From Pseudomonas sp. FP198 (GTDB lineage Bacteria > Pseudomonadota > Gammaproteobacteria > Pseudomonadales > Pseudomonadaceae): a stretch of DNA of 64,000 bases. Below are positions 34,882 to 43,835 of the stretch, piece after piece; positions within the stretch are counted from its first letter, which is position 1; each line of letters begins with the position of its first letter. Both the position numbers and the translations under genes were made by a program. The stretch covers positions 823,501 to 887,500 of the forward strand of contig NZ_CP117452.1 of NCBI RefSeq assembly GCF_030687895.1. Direction: 5' to 3'. Under the pieces are notes generated by a model that had not been told where the DNA came from, searched no databases, and was given only the letters and a program-made list of their open reading frames with translations.

Positions 34882-34894
34882 TTCGCTGATCGGG
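34882..34894. promoter_or_regulatory. Putative operator copy 1 (TTCGCTGATCGGG)
   Basis: This sequence matches the palindrome TTCGATNATCGAA at 9 of 12 fixed positions. It lies 20 bases (two helical turns) before copy 2, in the divergent region between the MFS gene and quiC. Confidence 0.4.
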
Positions 34895-34901
34895 CATTGT
34901 G

Positions 34902-34914
34902 TTCGATAATCGCC
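34902..34914. promoter_or_regulatory. Putative PcaR-like operator copy 2 (TTCGATAATCGCC)
   Basis: With the preceding G this reads GTTCGATAATCGCCC, one mismatch from the PcaR operator GTTCGATAATCGCAC as I remember it from the Pseudomonas pca literature. It sits between the divergent MFS and quiC genes. QuiC makes protocatechuate, the substrate of the pca pathway, so control by an IclR-type regulator is plausible. Confidence 0.55.
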
Positions 34915-34964
34915 CAAAAAACTAACCGAATGGTACATATTAAATTGCCCAAAAAAACCGACCG

Positions 34965-34977
34965 CTCAATAATCGGC
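34965..34977. promoter_or_regulatory. Putative operator copy 3 (CTCAATAATCGGC)
   Basis: The right half ATAATCGGC resembles copy 2 and the left half is degenerate. It lies 63 bases after copy 2, close to the likely quiC promoter. Confidence 0.35.
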
Positions 34978-35036
34978 TGACTCTTTCAAAAGCGGCGCAC
35001 CTTGTGTAGCCGATGCCTGTCCCGGGAGCCGAAGTC

Positions 35037-36935
35037 ATGCAGCGTTCCATTGCCACTGTTTCCTTGAGCGGTACCCTGCCGGAAAAACTCGAAGCGATTG
35101 CCGCCGCTGGTTTCGACGGCGTGGAAATTTTCGAGAACGACCTCCTGTATTACGACGGCAGCCCTCGGGAAATCAGGCAGATGTGCGCCGACCTGGGTAT
35201 CGCCATCACCTTGTTCCAGCCATTTCGGGATTTCGAAGGCTGCCGCCGGGATCGTCTGGCGCGCAACCTCGACCGCGCCGAGCGCAAATTCGACCTGATG
35301 CAGGAGCTGGGCACTGATCTGGTGCTGGTATGCAGCAATGCCTCGGCTGACAGCGTCGGCGACGAGCAGATACTGATCGATGACCTGCGCTTGCTGGCCG
35401 AGCGTGCCGGTGCGCGGGGCCTGCGCATCGGTTATGAGGCGCTGGCCTGGGGCCGCCACGTGAATACTTATCAACAGGTCTGGAACATCGTGCGCCTGGC
35501 CGATCACCCCAGCCTGGGCGTGCTGCTCGACAGCTTTCACACCTTGTCCCTCAAGGGCGACCCGAGCGCCATCGCCGAGATCCCCGGGGAGAAGATTTTT
35601 TTCGTACAGATGGCCGACGCACCGATCCTGGCGATGGACGTCCTGGAGTGGAGCCGGCATTTCCGCTGTTTTCCGGGCCAGGGTGAATTCGACCTGCCGG
35701 GTTTCCTCGCGCCGATCATCCAGAGCGGTTACACCGGGCCGCTGTCGCTGGAGATCTTCAACGACGGGTTTCGCGCCGCGCCGCCCAGGGCCAACGCCGC
35801 CGACGGTTTGCGTTCGCTGCTGTACCTGGAAGAAAAAACCCGAGAGCGCCTGGCCGCGCAAGCGCCTGCCCAGAACAGCGATATCCTCTTCGCGACAGCG
35901 CCGGCCAGCGAATACAACGGCGTTGAATTCCTAGAGTTCGCCGTGGATGACAACCTCGGCGCCAAGCTCTGCCACTGGCTGGAGCGGCTGGGGTTCGTCA
36001 AGGCCGGCCAGCATCGCTCCAAGAACGTCAGCCTGTTGCGCCAGGGCGATATCAACCTGATCCTCAATTGCGAGCCGTATTCCTTCGCCCACAGCTTTTT
36101 TGAAGCCCATGGCCCATCGTTGTGCGCCACCGCCGTGCGGGTCAAGGACAGCGCCAGCGCCCTCAAGCGGGCGGTGGCCTACAAGGGCCAGCCTTATCGT
36201 GGCCTGGTCGGGCCCAACGAGCTGGAGCTGGCGGCGGTGCGCGCGCCGGACGGCAGCCTGATCTACCTGGTGGACCAGGACGCCGATGTCTATGGCACCG
36301 ATTTCAACTTGCAACCCGGTGCGGTCATCGGCGCCGGGCTCAAGCGCATCGACCACATGGCGATGGCGCTGCCGGCCGACAGCCTCGACAGTTGGGTGCT
36401 GTTCTACAAGAGCCTGCTGGATTTCGAAGCTGACGATGAAGTGGTATTGCCCGACCCCTATGGCCTGGTGAAAAGCCGTGCGTTGCGCAGCCGCTGCAGT
36501 TCGATTCGTTTGCCGCTGAACATTTCCGAGAACCGCAACACCGCGATCTCACACGCGCTGTCGAGTTATCGCGGTTCCGGCGTGCACCATATCGCCTTTG
36601 ACTGCGACGATATCTTCGCCCAGGTCAGCCGTGCCAAGGAGGCCGGGGTGCCGTTGCTGGACATTCCGCTCAACTACTACGATGACCTGGCGGCACGTTT
36701 CGATTTCGACGATGAGTTTCTCAGCGAGCTGGCCTATTTCAACGTGTTGTACGACCGTGACGCCCAGGGCGGCGAGTTGTTTCACGTCTATACCGAACCG
36801 TTCGAAGGGCGGTTTTTCTTCGAAATCATCCAGCGCAAGAACGGTTATGCCGGCTACGGCGCGGCCAACGTCGCGGTGCGGCTGGCGGCCATGGCCAAGT
36901 CCCGCAGCGGTGGCTTGCGGCACGCCAAGTTGTAG
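35037..36935 (+). CDS. quiC: 3-dehydroshikimate dehydratase QuiC fused to an HPPD-like dioxygenase domain
   Basis: ATG 35037 follows GGGAGCCGAAGTC and gives 632 residues. Residues 1 to about 270 are an AP-endonuclease-type TIM barrel (GFDGVEIFENDL, GYEALAWGRHVN, LLDSFHTL, LSLEIFND) that dehydrates 3-dehydroshikimate to protocatechuate. Residues about 290-632 are homologous to 4-hydroxyphenylpyruvate dioxygenase and keep candidate metal ligands: His in RIDHMAMAL, His in GVHHIAFD, Glu in FFFEIIQR. Such fusions are known in Pseudomonas as bifunctional QuiC. The role of the second domain is unclear. Its neighbours supply transport and the dehydrogenase/dehydratase steps. Confidence 0.9.
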   Translation: MQRSIATVSLSGTLPEKLEAIAAAGFDGVEIFENDLLYYDGSPREIRQMCADLGIAITLFQPFRDFEGCRRDRLARNLDRAERKFDLMQELGTDLVLVCSNASADSVGDEQILIDDLRLLAERAGARGLRIGYEALAWGRHVNTYQQVWNIVRLADHPSLGVLLDSFHTLSLKGDPSAIAEIPGEKIFFVQMADAPILAMDVLEWSRHFRCFPGQGEFDLPGFLAPIIQSGYTGPLSLEIFNDGFRAAPPRANAADGLRSLLYLEEKTRERLAAQAPAQNSDILFATAPASEYNGVEFLEFAVDDNLGAKLCHWLERLGFVKAGQHRSKNVSLLRQGDINLILNCEPYSFAHSFFEAHGPSLCATAVRVKDSASALKRAVAYKGQPYRGLVGPNELELAAVRAPDGSLIYLVDQDADVYGTDFNLQPGAVIGAGLKRIDHMAMALPADSLDSWVLFYKSLLDFEADDEVVLPDPYGLVKSRALRSRCSSIRLPLNISENRNTAISHALSSYRGSGVHHIAFDCDDIFAQVSRAKEAGVPLLDIPLNYYDDLAARFDFDDEFLSELAYFNVLYDRDAQGGELFHVYTEPFEGRFFFEIIQRKNGYAGYGAANVAVRLAAMAKSRSGGLRHAKL

Positions 36936-37037
36936 GGAAATCGTAAGCGCGGCGGTAAAGGGCAACGCCGTGGCTTCCTTCACTGTGCGGTGCGGCCCAT
37001 AATCGCGAACCTGTGCAGTGATGGCCGTGAGCCCGTA

Positions 37038-37715
37038 ATGACTATGAATCCAGAGCTTTCCGCAGCCCTCGACGAACCTGTCGCCGCGCCGCGCAAGAGT
37101 CGCAAGAACAATCCGGAAAAGACCCGGGAAAATATTCTTCAGGAAGCCATCGTCGAGTTCGTCCAGCAGGGCTTGGCCGGCGCACGGGTCGACGCCATCG
37201 CCGAGCGCATCCACACCTCCAAGCGGATGATCTATTACTACTTCGGCAGCAAGGAGCAGCTGTACGTCGAGGTGCTGGAAAAACTCTACGGCGATATCCG
37301 CACTACCGAAAGCCGTCTGCACCTGGCCGAGCTGGCGCCGGTCGACGCAATCCGGCGCCTGGTGGAATTCACTTTCGACCACCATGACCGCAATGTGGAC
37401 TTCGTGCGTATCGTCTGCATCGAGAACATCCATAACGCCGAATACGTGAAGCAATCCGGCGCGATCAAGGCGCTGACCAACACCATTCTCGATTCCCTTG
37501 GCGTGATATTGCGTCGAGGCGCCGAGGAGGGCGTATTTCGCGCCGGCCTCGAGCCGCTGGATGTGCATCTGCTGATCAGTTCGTTCTGCTTCTACCGGGT
37601 GTCCAACCGCCAGACGTTCGGTGAGATCTTTCAGATCGATCTGTCGGACGAAGCGGTCAAGCAGCGCCATCGGCAGATGGTGTGTGAATCGGTGTTGCGG
37701 TACTTGCAGGCCTGA
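37038..37715 (+). CDS. TetR-family transcriptional regulator of the quinate/shikimate cluster
   Basis: The 225-residue protein has a TetR helix-turn-helix at about residues 25-70 (RENILQEAIVEF...ARVDAIAERIHTSKRMIYYYFGSKEQLY) and a C-terminal effector/dimer domain. It starts about 100 bases after quiC in the same direction, between quiC and the convergent shikimate dehydrogenase gene. It probably senses a pathway intermediate. Whether it binds the TTCGATNATCGAA boxes nearby is not known. Two in-frame ATGs (37038 and 37044) are possible starts. Confidence 0.87.
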   Translation: MTMNPELSAALDEPVAAPRKSRKNNPEKTRENILQEAIVEFVQQGLAGARVDAIAERIHTSKRMIYYYFGSKEQLYVEVLEKLYGDIRTTESRLHLAELAPVDAIRRLVEFTFDHHDRNVDFVRIVCIENIHNAEYVKQSGAIKALTNTILDSLGVILRRGAEEGVFRAGLEPLDVHLLISSFCFYRVSNRQTFGEIFQIDLSDEAVKQRHRQMVCESVLRYLQA

Positions 37716-37735
37716 CACCGAACCTCTGCATACCT

Positions 37736-37841
37736 TGTGGGAGCGAGCCTGTGTGGGAGCGAGCTTGCTCGCGATAGCGGCCGATCAGCCAACACCAATG
37801 GTGACTGGTACATCGCTATCGCGAGCAAGCTCGCTCCCACA
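37736..37841. repeat. REP pair with nested partial duplication, TGTGGGAGCGAGC family
   Basis: The left side reads TGTGGGAGCGAGCCTG followed at once by a second, complete TGTGGGAGCGAGCTTGCTCG. The inverse unit ends at 37841. One REP has therefore been inserted into, or slipped next to, the first 13-16 bases of another. Confidence 0.88.
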
Positions 37842-37870
37842 AGTAATCCCACAAGAAATTCTTACCAGCC

Positions 37871-38728
37871 TCAGTTATCCATGCGCTGAAAATGCGCCAG
37901 CATCCGCCCCGCATCCGGCGCCACGCCGCTGAACAGTTCGAACGCTTTCACCGCCTGGAACACCGCCATGGTGCCGCCATCCAGCGTGCGGCAGCCGAGG
38001 GCGCGGGCGTTGCGCAGCAGTTCGGTTTCCAACGGGAAATAGACGATTTCCGCGACCCACAGATCGCCTCGCAACAGCTCCACCGGTACCGGCATGCCCG
38101 GTAGTTTCGCCATGCCCATGGGCGTGGTGTTCACCAGGCCGTCGGCCTCGGCCATGGCGGTGGGCAGGTCATGCCCGGCACGCGCACGGCCGGTGCCGAA
38201 CTGTTGGTTCAGGTTATTCGCCAGCGCCTCGGCACGGCTGGTCTCGACATCAAAGATGCTCAGCGTCTCCACGCCTTCGGCCAATAACGCATGGGCAACG
38301 GCAGCCCCGGCACCCCCTGCGCCCATCTGGACGACATGGCGACGGGTAACATCGCCCAGGCCACGCCGAAAGCCCTCGGCGAACCCGAGGCAGTCGGTGT
38401 TGTGGCCGATGCGTTTGCCGTTCTTGAGCACCACGGTGTTCACCGCACCGATGCCGCGCGCTTCGGGCGACAACTCGTCCAGCAGCGGGATGACCGCCTG
38501 TTTACAGGGAAACGTGATATTCAGCCCGGTAAAACTCATGCGCTCGGCAGCCACCAGTAAATCGGCCAGGGCGCCGCTGTCGAGTTTCAGCGCATCGAGG
38601 TCAATCAGCCGATAGAGGTAACGCATGCCTAGGGCATCGCCTTCGTGTTCGTGGAGCGCCGGCGTGCGAGAGGCCTGGATGCCCGCGCCGATCAGGCCGG
38701 CCAGTACAGTGACGTTGGACATACTCAT
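37871..38728 (-). CDS. Shikimate (quinate) dehydrogenase, catabolic AroE-like
   Basis: The 285-residue protein carries catalytic Lys in NITFPCKQAVIPLLDEL, Asp in GHNTDCLGF and the dinucleotide motif MGAGGAGAAVAHAL. The substrate-binding Ser motif reads QASRTPALHE, an SRT form seen in NAD-dependent quinate/shikimate dehydrogenases rather than the SxS of biosynthetic AroE. It would oxidise shikimate (or quinate) to the 3-dehydro form. Its ATG overlaps the aroQ stop by one base (TGATG), so the two are translationally coupled. It converges on the TetR gene, with a REP pair between. Confidence 0.88.
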   Translation of the reverse strand: MSMSNVTVLAGLIGAGIQASRTPALHEHEGDALGMRYLYRLIDLDALKLDSGALADLLVAAERMSFTGLNITFPCKQAVIPLLDELSPEARGIGAVNTVVLKNGKRIGHNTDCLGFAEGFRRGLGDVTRRHVVQMGAGGAGAAVAHALLAEGVETLSIFDVETSRAEALANNLNQQFGTGRARAGHDLPTAMAEADGLVNTTPMGMAKLPGMPVPVELLRGDLWVAEIVYFPLETELLRNARALGCRTLDGGTMAVFQAVKAFELFSGVAPDAGRMLAHFQRMDN

Positions 38729-39168
38729 CAACCCTTCAACCGCTGACTGAAATGTTCCAGGGCCAGGCGATAACCATGGCTGCCGAACCCGCACATCACG
38801 CCGATGGCGACTGACGAGACAAAGGAGTGGTGACGAAAGGTTTCGCGGGCGTGGACGTTGGACAGGTGGACTTCGATCACCGGGACTTCACTGGCCACCA
38901 GCGCATCGCGGATCGCAACTGAAGTGTGGGTCCAGGCTGCCGGGTTGATGATGATCCCGGCACACCGGCCACGGGCGCCGTGGATCCAGTCAAGCAATTC
39001 GCCTTCCTGGTTGGTCTGGCGGAACTCCACGGCCAGGCCGAATTCCTCGGCGGCGCGGCCGCACAGCGCGGAAATATCCGCCAGGGTTTCGTGACCATAG
39101 GTGGCCGGCTCGCGGGTACCGAGCAGGTTCAGGTTCGGGCCGTTGAGCACCAGAACGATCGGAGGCAT
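38728..39168 (-). CDS. aroQ: Type II 3-dehydroquinate dehydratase
   Basis: The 146-residue protein is a standard type II dehydroquinase. [20 protein letters not shown] includes Arg 19 and catalytic Tyr 24. Other marks are [31 protein letters not shown] and [18 protein letters not shown] HLSNVHARE with the catalytic His. It interconverts 3-dehydroquinate and 3-dehydroshikimate. In this operon with the dehydrogenase and near quiC it is most likely the catabolic enzyme; a biosynthetic aroQ is expected elsewhere in the genome. A palindromic box at 39283-39295 lies upstream. Confidence 0.92.
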   Translation of the reverse strand: MPPIVLVLNGPNLNLLGTREPATYGHETLADISALCGRAAEEFGLAVEFRQTNQEGELLDWIHGARGRCAGIIINPAAWTHTSVAIRDALVASEVPVIEVHLSNVHARETFRHHSFVSSVAIGVMCGFGSHGYRLALEHFSQRLKG

Positions 39169-39282
39169 CGCAATTTCTCCACATTTTTATTGTTGGTGTG
39201 GGCTGTGGTTCAGCCTGTGGGGATAAATTGTACTAGATGGTTAATTTGGTCAAACAAAGCCGCGTTGGAGGGCCAATAAGTG

Positions 39283-39295
39283 TTCGATGATCGAA
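39283..39295. promoter_or_regulatory. Palindromic operator upstream of aroQ (TTCGATGATCGAA)
   Basis: A perfect 6+1+6 inverted repeat about 115 bases before the aroQ start. It shares GTTCGATNATCG with the box at 34902-34914 in the quiC/transporter control region, so both transcription units may be controlled by one regulator. Confidence 0.5.
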
Positions 39296-39326
39296 TATTG
39301 CCTTGCTCGGGAGGTAGTGAAAGTAA

Positions 39327-39423
39327 TGTGGCGAGGGGATTTATCCCCGCTGGGCTGCGTAGCAGCCCCCAAAACAGTTTGCGAGCGCTACGCACTCGAG
39401 CGGGGATAAATCCCCTCGCCACA
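39327..39423. repeat. REP pair, GTGGCGAGGGGATTTATCC variant
   Basis: Inverted units share the TGTGGCGAGGG start with the other family, but the stem is GGGGATTTATCCCC with inner GCTACGCA arms. This is a distinct subfamily and the only copy in the window, located between aroQ and trmA. Confidence 0.88.
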
Positions 39424-39458
39424 GATAGCCCCTTTTACATAAGGGTTGTTGCGATGAC

Positions 39459-40538
39459 TCAGCGCCGAGTCAGCAACACGCCGGATTCCATGTGATGAGT
39501 CCACGGAAACTGATCGAACAACGCGCAGCGCGTGATGCGGTGGGTGTCGCTCAACTGCGCGATGTTCGCGGCGAGGGTTTCCGGGTTGCAGGAGATGTAG
39601 AGGATGTTGTCGAAGCGTCGGGTCAGTTCGCAGGTGTCCGGGTCCATGCCGGCGCGAGGTGGGTCGACGAAGACGCTGCCGAATTCGTAGCTTTTCAGGT
39701 CGATACCCTGCAAGCGGCGGAATGGGCGGACTTCGTTCAAGGCTTCGGTCAGTTCCTCGGCGGACAGCCGTACCAACGTGACGTTATCCACAGCGTTTTC
39801 GCTGAGGTTGCTCAGCGCGGCGTTGACCGATGTCTTGCTGATTTCAGTGGCGAGCACTTTGCGCACGCGGGTGGCCAGGGGCAACGTGAAGTTGCCGTTG
39901 CCGCAGTAAAGCTCCAGCAGATCGTCGCTGCGATCGCCCAAGGCTTCATAAGCCCAGTTGAGCATTTTCTGGTTCACCGTACCGTTGGGCTGGGTGAAGG
40001 CACCTTCGGGCTGGCGATAGCTGAAGGTACGGCCACCCACCTCAAGTTTTTCCACCACATAATCGTGGCCGATCACTTCCCGCTTGCCTTTGGAGCGCCC
40101 GATGATACTGACGCCCAGGTCGGTCGCGAGTTTCGACGCCGCGGCGTGCCAGTGTTCATCCAGCGGGCGGTGATAACACAGGGTGATCATCGCGTCGCCG
40201 GCCAGGGTGGTCAGGAACTCCACCTGGAACAGCTTGTGGCTCAAGGGCGCGCTGGCCTGCCAGGCGGCCTTGAGCTGCGGCATCAATTGGTTGATGCGCA
40301 GGCTGGCGATGGGGAACTCTTCGATCAGAATCGGCGTGCGCTTGTCGTCCTGGGAGAACATCGCATAGTGGCGTTCGCCGGCCTCGCGCCACAGGCGGAA
40401 TTCGGCGCGCAGGCGGAAGTTCTGCAAGGGCGAGTCGAATACCTCGGGCTCGGGTGCATTGAACGGAGCCAGCAAGTCACGCAAGCGCGTGACCTTGTCC
40501 TGCAACTGGGCGGCGTAGGCCTGGGAATCAAAAGTCAT
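39459..40538 (-). CDS. trmA: tRNA (uracil-5-)-methyltransferase
   Basis: The 359-residue protein makes m5U54 in the tRNA T-loop using S-adenosylmethionine. Visible marks: GAFTQPN substrate loop, SAM motif [24 protein letters not shown], the catalytic Cys in [12 protein letters not shown] and the catalytic Glu in [12 protein letters not shown] at the C-terminus. No TRAM domain or iron-sulfur cysteines are present, which separates it from RlmD. Its ATG lies inside the end of the permease gene (ATGA overlap), so it is translated after the permease. Confidence 0.94.
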   Translation of the reverse strand: MTFDSQAYAAQLQDKVTRLRDLLAPFNAPEPEVFDSPLQNFRLRAEFRLWREAGERHYAMFSQDDKRTPILIEEFPIASLRINQLMPQLKAAWQASAPLSHKLFQVEFLTTLAGDAMITLCYHRPLDEHWHAAASKLATDLGVSIIGRSKGKREVIGHDYVVEKLEVGGRTFSYRQPEGAFTQPNGTVNQKMLNWAYEALGDRSDDLLELYCGNGNFTLPLATRVRKVLATEISKTSVNAALSNLSENAVDNVTLVRLSAEELTEALNEVRPFRRLQGIDLKSYEFGSVFVDPPRAGMDPDTCELTRRFDNILYISCNPETLAANIAQLSDTHRITRCALFDQFPWTHHMESGVLLTRR

Positions 40539-41830
40539 GCGTTGAACCAACCCAACTTGATAACGAACAGGATCGACAGGATGACCAGCGCCGGGTTCAG
40601 CTCACGGCCACGGCCGGACACCAGTTTGATGGCGGTCCAGGCGATGAAGCCGAAGGCGATGCCATTGGCGATGGAGTAGGTGAACGGCATTGCCAGCGCC
40701 GTGATCACCACCGGGGCGGCGACGGTGATGTCGTCCCAGTCGATCTCGGCCAGGCCGGAGGTCATCAACACGGCCACGAACAACAGGGCCGGCGCGGTGG
40801 CGAAGGCCGGGACGCTGGCGGCCAGTGGCGAGAAGAACAGCGCCAGCAGGAACAGGATCGCCACGACGATGGCGGTCAGGCCGGTGCGTCCGCCGGCGCT
40901 GACGCCTGCCGCCGACTCGATGTAGCTGGTGGTCGTCGAGGTGCCCAGCAGCGAACCGGCCATGGCGGCGGTGCTGTCGGCGATCAGCGCGCGGCCCATC
41001 TTCGGCATGTGGCCGTCCTTGCCCATCAGCCCGGCGCGCTTGGCGACGCCGATCAGAGTACCGGAGTTGTCGAACAGGTCGACGAAGAGGAAGGCGAAGA
41101 TCACGCTCACCAGACCGATGTCCAGGGCGCCCTTGATGTCCAGCTGCAAAAACGTCGGGGCGAGGGAGGGCGGCGCGGAAATGATCCCGCCAAACGGCGT
41201 GAAGCCCATCACGATCGAGACGACGGTGACCGCCAGGATGCCGATCAGCACGGCGCCGCGCACTTTCAGTGCTTCCAGGGCGACGATGAGGACGAAGCCC
41301 AGGGTCGCCAGGATCGGCGCCGGTTGCTTCAGGTCGCCGAGACCGACCATGGTCGCCGGGTTTTTCACCACGATGCCAGCGTTGTTCAGGGCGATCAGCG
41401 CCAGGAACAGGCCGATACCGGCGGCGATGGCCGAGCGCAGTGGCAGCGGGATGCTGTTGATGATCCATTCGCGAATACGAAAGATCGACAGCAGGAAAAA
41501 CAATACGGCGGAGACGAACACCGCACCCAGCGCCACTTGCCAGGTGTGGCCCATGTGCAAGACCACGGTGTAGGTGAAGAAGGCATTCAGGCCCATGCCC
41601 GGCGCGAGGGCGATCGGGTAGTTGGCGATCAGGCCCATGACCGTCGAACCAATGGCCGCCGCCAGGCAGGTGGCGACGAATACGGCGCCCTTGTCCATGC
41701 CGGTTTCGCCGAGAATGCTCGGGTTGACGAACAGAATGTAGGCCATGGCCAGGAAGGTCGTGACGCCCGCCAGGATCTCGGTCCGCACGTTGGTATTGTG
41801 TGCCTTGAGTTGAAACAGCCTTTCCAGCAT
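40535..41830 (-). CDS. NCS2-family purine permease (AzgA/adenine-hypoxanthine type)
   Basis: The ATG at 41830 with GGGGAGCAGAC upstream gives 431 residues and 12-14 helices. Family marks: [63 protein letters not shown], and [28 protein letters not shown]. These belong to the AzgA-like branch transporting adenine, guanine or hypoxanthine with protons. It overlaps trmA by four bases. About 200 bases separate it from the divergent small exported-protein gene; no purine riboswitch is visible there. Confidence 0.9.
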   Translation of the reverse strand: MLERLFQLKAHNTNVRTEILAGVTTFLAMAYILFVNPSILGETGMDKGAVFVATCLAAAIGSTVMGLIANYPIALAPGMGLNAFFTYTVVLHMGHTWQVALGAVFVSAVLFFLLSIFRIREWIINSIPLPLRSAIAAGIGLFLALIALNNAGIVVKNPATMVGLGDLKQPAPILATLGFVLIVALEALKVRGAVLIGILAVTVVSIVMGFTPFGGIISAPPSLAPTFLQLDIKGALDIGLVSVIFAFLFVDLFDNSGTLIGVAKRAGLMGKDGHMPKMGRALIADSTAAMAGSLLGTSTTTSYIESAAGVSAGGRTGLTAIVVAILFLLALFFSPLAASVPAFATAPALLFVAVLMTSGLAEIDWDDITVAAPVVITALAMPFTYSIANGIAFGFIAWTAIKLVSGRGRELNPALVILSILFVIKLGWFNA

Positions 41831-42037
41831 GTCTGCTCCCCGTGGCGCGCGCGGCGCCGTGAATGTATCGACCTCAACAGCAAAGCACACGTCGCCAGGG
41901 GCGCCCGGGATTTTCTGCGGGTCGGAAAAAGCCGCGCATCATAGCAGCGCGGCGATGAGGCTGCGATCCTCGGTACGTCGCAAAGTGTGCAGACGCAAAA
42001 GTTGGGCCATACTGCGCGCGATTCCGGGGAGGTCGGT

Positions 42038-42484
42038 ATGTATCGCATGAAAAAATTCGCATGGGCCTGCGCGTTGAACCTGGCGCTGCTCGGACCGGCG
42101 GCGCACGCCGCCTCGGCGCCGCCGCTGAGCGAGGTCAAGGTGCTCAAGGTCGAATCGCCGACCTGTGGTTTCGAGGATGTCGCGGCGGGGCAGACGCAGA
42201 CCCGTTGCGATCATGGCGGGCCGAATATCAAGGTCTACGTGCTGGAGGTCGGTTATGGCCGCCAGCCTCATGTCACGCTGGACGGCTTCGAAGTCGACGG
42301 CACCCGCTCGCCGGTGTGTGCGTTCAGCAATGGCAATCTCAACGACTGTTCGACAAGCACCAAGGTGGTCGGTTACCTGTACATCTTCGATCTGAAGGGC
42401 AAGCAGGAAGGCACTTTCAGCTTCAGCAATGTGTCGATCAACGCGCCGGGGAACCGGATGGCGACCGAGCTCTACATCAAATGA
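42038..42484 (+). CDS. Small exported protein, family not recognised
   Basis: The ATG at 42038 is preceded by GGGGAGGTCGGT. The 148-residue product has a signal peptide (MKKFAWACALNLALLGPAAHA). The mature part contains four Cys (SPTCGFED, QTRCDHG, SPVCAFS, NDCSTS) that could form two disulfides, and beta-rich segments (IKVYVLEVGYG, VVGYLYIFDLKG). It ends NRMATELYIK. A secreted or periplasmic role is likely; no function can be given. It diverges from the purine permease gene. Confidence 0.75.
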   Translation: MYRMKKFAWACALNLALLGPAAHAASAPPLSEVKVLKVESPTCGFEDVAAGQTQTRCDHGGPNIKVYVLEVGYGRQPHVTLDGFEVDGTRSPVCAFSNGNLNDCSTSTKVVGYLYIFDLKGKQEGTFSFSNVSINAPGNRMATELYIK

Positions 42485-42565
42485 CCACCGTCACGGGCGG
42501 CCTTCACCTGACACGGCCCGGCAAAGCTGGCTAGTCTTGAGGGAATCACCCAGCGGAGAGCGCCC

Positions 42566-43132
42566 ATGATTCCTGGAACCAAGATCCCCCGAGCCCTGAT
42601 TGCCGTGGCTGAAGGCGTCGACGATTTGCAGACGGTGACGTTGATCGATGTGTTGCGTCGTGCGCAGCTCGAAGTGGTGGTGGCGAGTATCGAGGGCCGC
42701 CGCATGCTCACCTGTGCACGCGGCACGCGCCTGACCGCCGACGGCATGCTGGTGGACATGCTGGTCCAGGATTTCGACCTGATCGTCCTGCCGGGCGGCA
42801 TCATTGGCGCGCAACATCTGGCCGCCCACCAACCTTTGCAGCAGTTGGTCAGGGACCAGGCCGCCGCCGGGCGATTTTTTGCCGCCATCGCCGAAGCGCC
42901 GGCGCTGGTGCTCCAGGCGTTCGGTGTGCTACGCCAGCGCCGCATGACCTGCCTGCCCGCCGTGAGCCAGCAGTTGTCCGGATGCAGCTTCGTCGACCAG
43001 CCGGTGGTGGTGGATGGCAATTGCATCACCGCCCAAGGCTCGGCCGCCGCCCTGATGTTCGCCCTGACGCTGGTGGAGCAACTCGCCGGCAAGGGTGTGA
43101 GGAGCGTGGTGGGAGCGGAGTTGCTGGCCTGA
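42566..43132 (+). CDS. DJ-1/PfpI-fold protein lacking the active-site residues
   Basis: The 188-residue protein aligns along the full length of the DJ-1/YajL family (RALIAVAEGVDD start, DLIVLPGGIIGAQHL, ALTLVEQLAGK end). The reactive Cys of the nucleophile elbow (AAICAAP in YajL) is replaced: AAIAEAP, Ala 109. The partner Glu of DJ-1 (E18) aligns with Gln 22 in DDLQTV, and the His of the THP motif aligns with Leu in TCLP. It should not act as a cysteine-dependent deglycase, protease or oxidation sensor, and may be a structural or binding protein. Single gene after the exported-protein gene. Confidence 0.82.
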   Translation: MIPGTKIPRALIAVAEGVDDLQTVTLIDVLRRAQLEVVVASIEGRRMLTCARGTRLTADGMLVDMLVQDFDLIVLPGGIIGAQHLAAHQPLQQLVRDQAAAGRFFAAIAEAPALVLQAFGVLRQRRMTCLPAVSQQLSGCSFVDQPVVVDGNCITAQGSAAALMFALTLVEQLAGKGVRSVVGAELLA

Positions 43133-43158
43133 TCTTTCCTTTAATCGAGAGTAGCCCT

Positions 43159-43203
43159 GTGGCGAGGGAGCTTGCTCCCGCTCGGCTGCGCAGCGGCCGC
43201 TGG
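43159..43203. repeat. Single REP, GTGGCGAGGGAGC family
   Basis: One TGTGGCGAGGGAGCTTGCTC unit with its CTCGGCTGCGCAGC inner arm. The expected inverted partner is absent, so this is an orphan REP or a decayed pair. Confidence 0.85.
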
Positions 43204-43310
43204 CATTTCGTCGCCCAATTGCCTTGAACGCTCACCCCACCTCGAAGTCGTACCCCTTATGACGGCGGTTTCCCAAAACGCCGCGAGTACGACCAACCGT
43301 GAGGTGTTCC

Positions 43311-43835
43311 ATGAGCGCGACCTTGTCCGAAGCGACGCAGGCGTCCTTCGTCCGTCATCCGATACGTCTGACACTCAATGGCGCCGTGCGTGAGTTGCAG
43401 GTGCTGCCCTGGACTACGCTGCTGGACCTGCTGCGCGAGCAACTGGACCTGATAGGCAGCAAGAAAGGCTGCGATCACGGCCAATGCGGCGCCTGCACGG
43501 TGTTGCGTGATGGCAAGCGCATCAACGCCTGCCTGACGCTGGCGGTGATGTGCGACGGCGCCGAGTTGACCACCGTCGAGGGCTTGGCCAGTGGCGATGA
43601 GCTGCACCCCATGCAGCGCGCGTTTATCAAACATGACGCGTTCCAGTGCGGCTACTGCACGCCGGGGCAAATCTGCTCGGCGGTGGGACTGGCCAACGAA
43701 GGCCGGGCACAGACCAGCGCTGAAATCAGCGAACTGATGAGCGGCAACCTCTGCCGATGCGGCGCCTACAACAATATTCGCGACGCCATCGAGGAAGCGC
43801 TTCCACTCTGCCAGCCAACGGAGGGCGAGCGATGA
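43311..43835 (+). CDS. Molybdenum hydroxylase small subunit, two [2Fe-2S] clusters (PaoA/YagT-like)
   Basis: ATG 43311 (GAGGTGTTCC upstream) gives 174 residues. The plant-type cluster is bound by GCDHGQCGACTVLRDGKRINAC and the second cluster by CGYCTPGQ and CRCG. This is the electron-transfer subunit of xanthine-oxidase-family enzymes. E. coli PaoA has a Tat signal; here the N-terminus MSATLSEATQASFVRHPIRL has none, so the complex is probably cytoplasmic. Its stop overlaps the next gene by four bases (ATGA). Confidence 0.9.
   Translation: MSATLSEATQASFVRHPIRLTLNGAVRELQVLPWTTLLDLLREQLDLIGSKKGCDHGQCGACTVLRDGKRINACLTLAVMCDGAELTTVEGLASGDELHPMQRAFIKHDAFQCGYCTPGQICSAVGLANEGRAQTSAEISELMSGNLCRCGAYNNIRDAIEEALPLCQPTEGER

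Noticed and set aside
41831-42037. Purine riboswitch before the NCS2 permease
   Set aside because: No conserved purine-aptamer junction or paired stems were found; such riboswitches are not expected in Pseudomonas.
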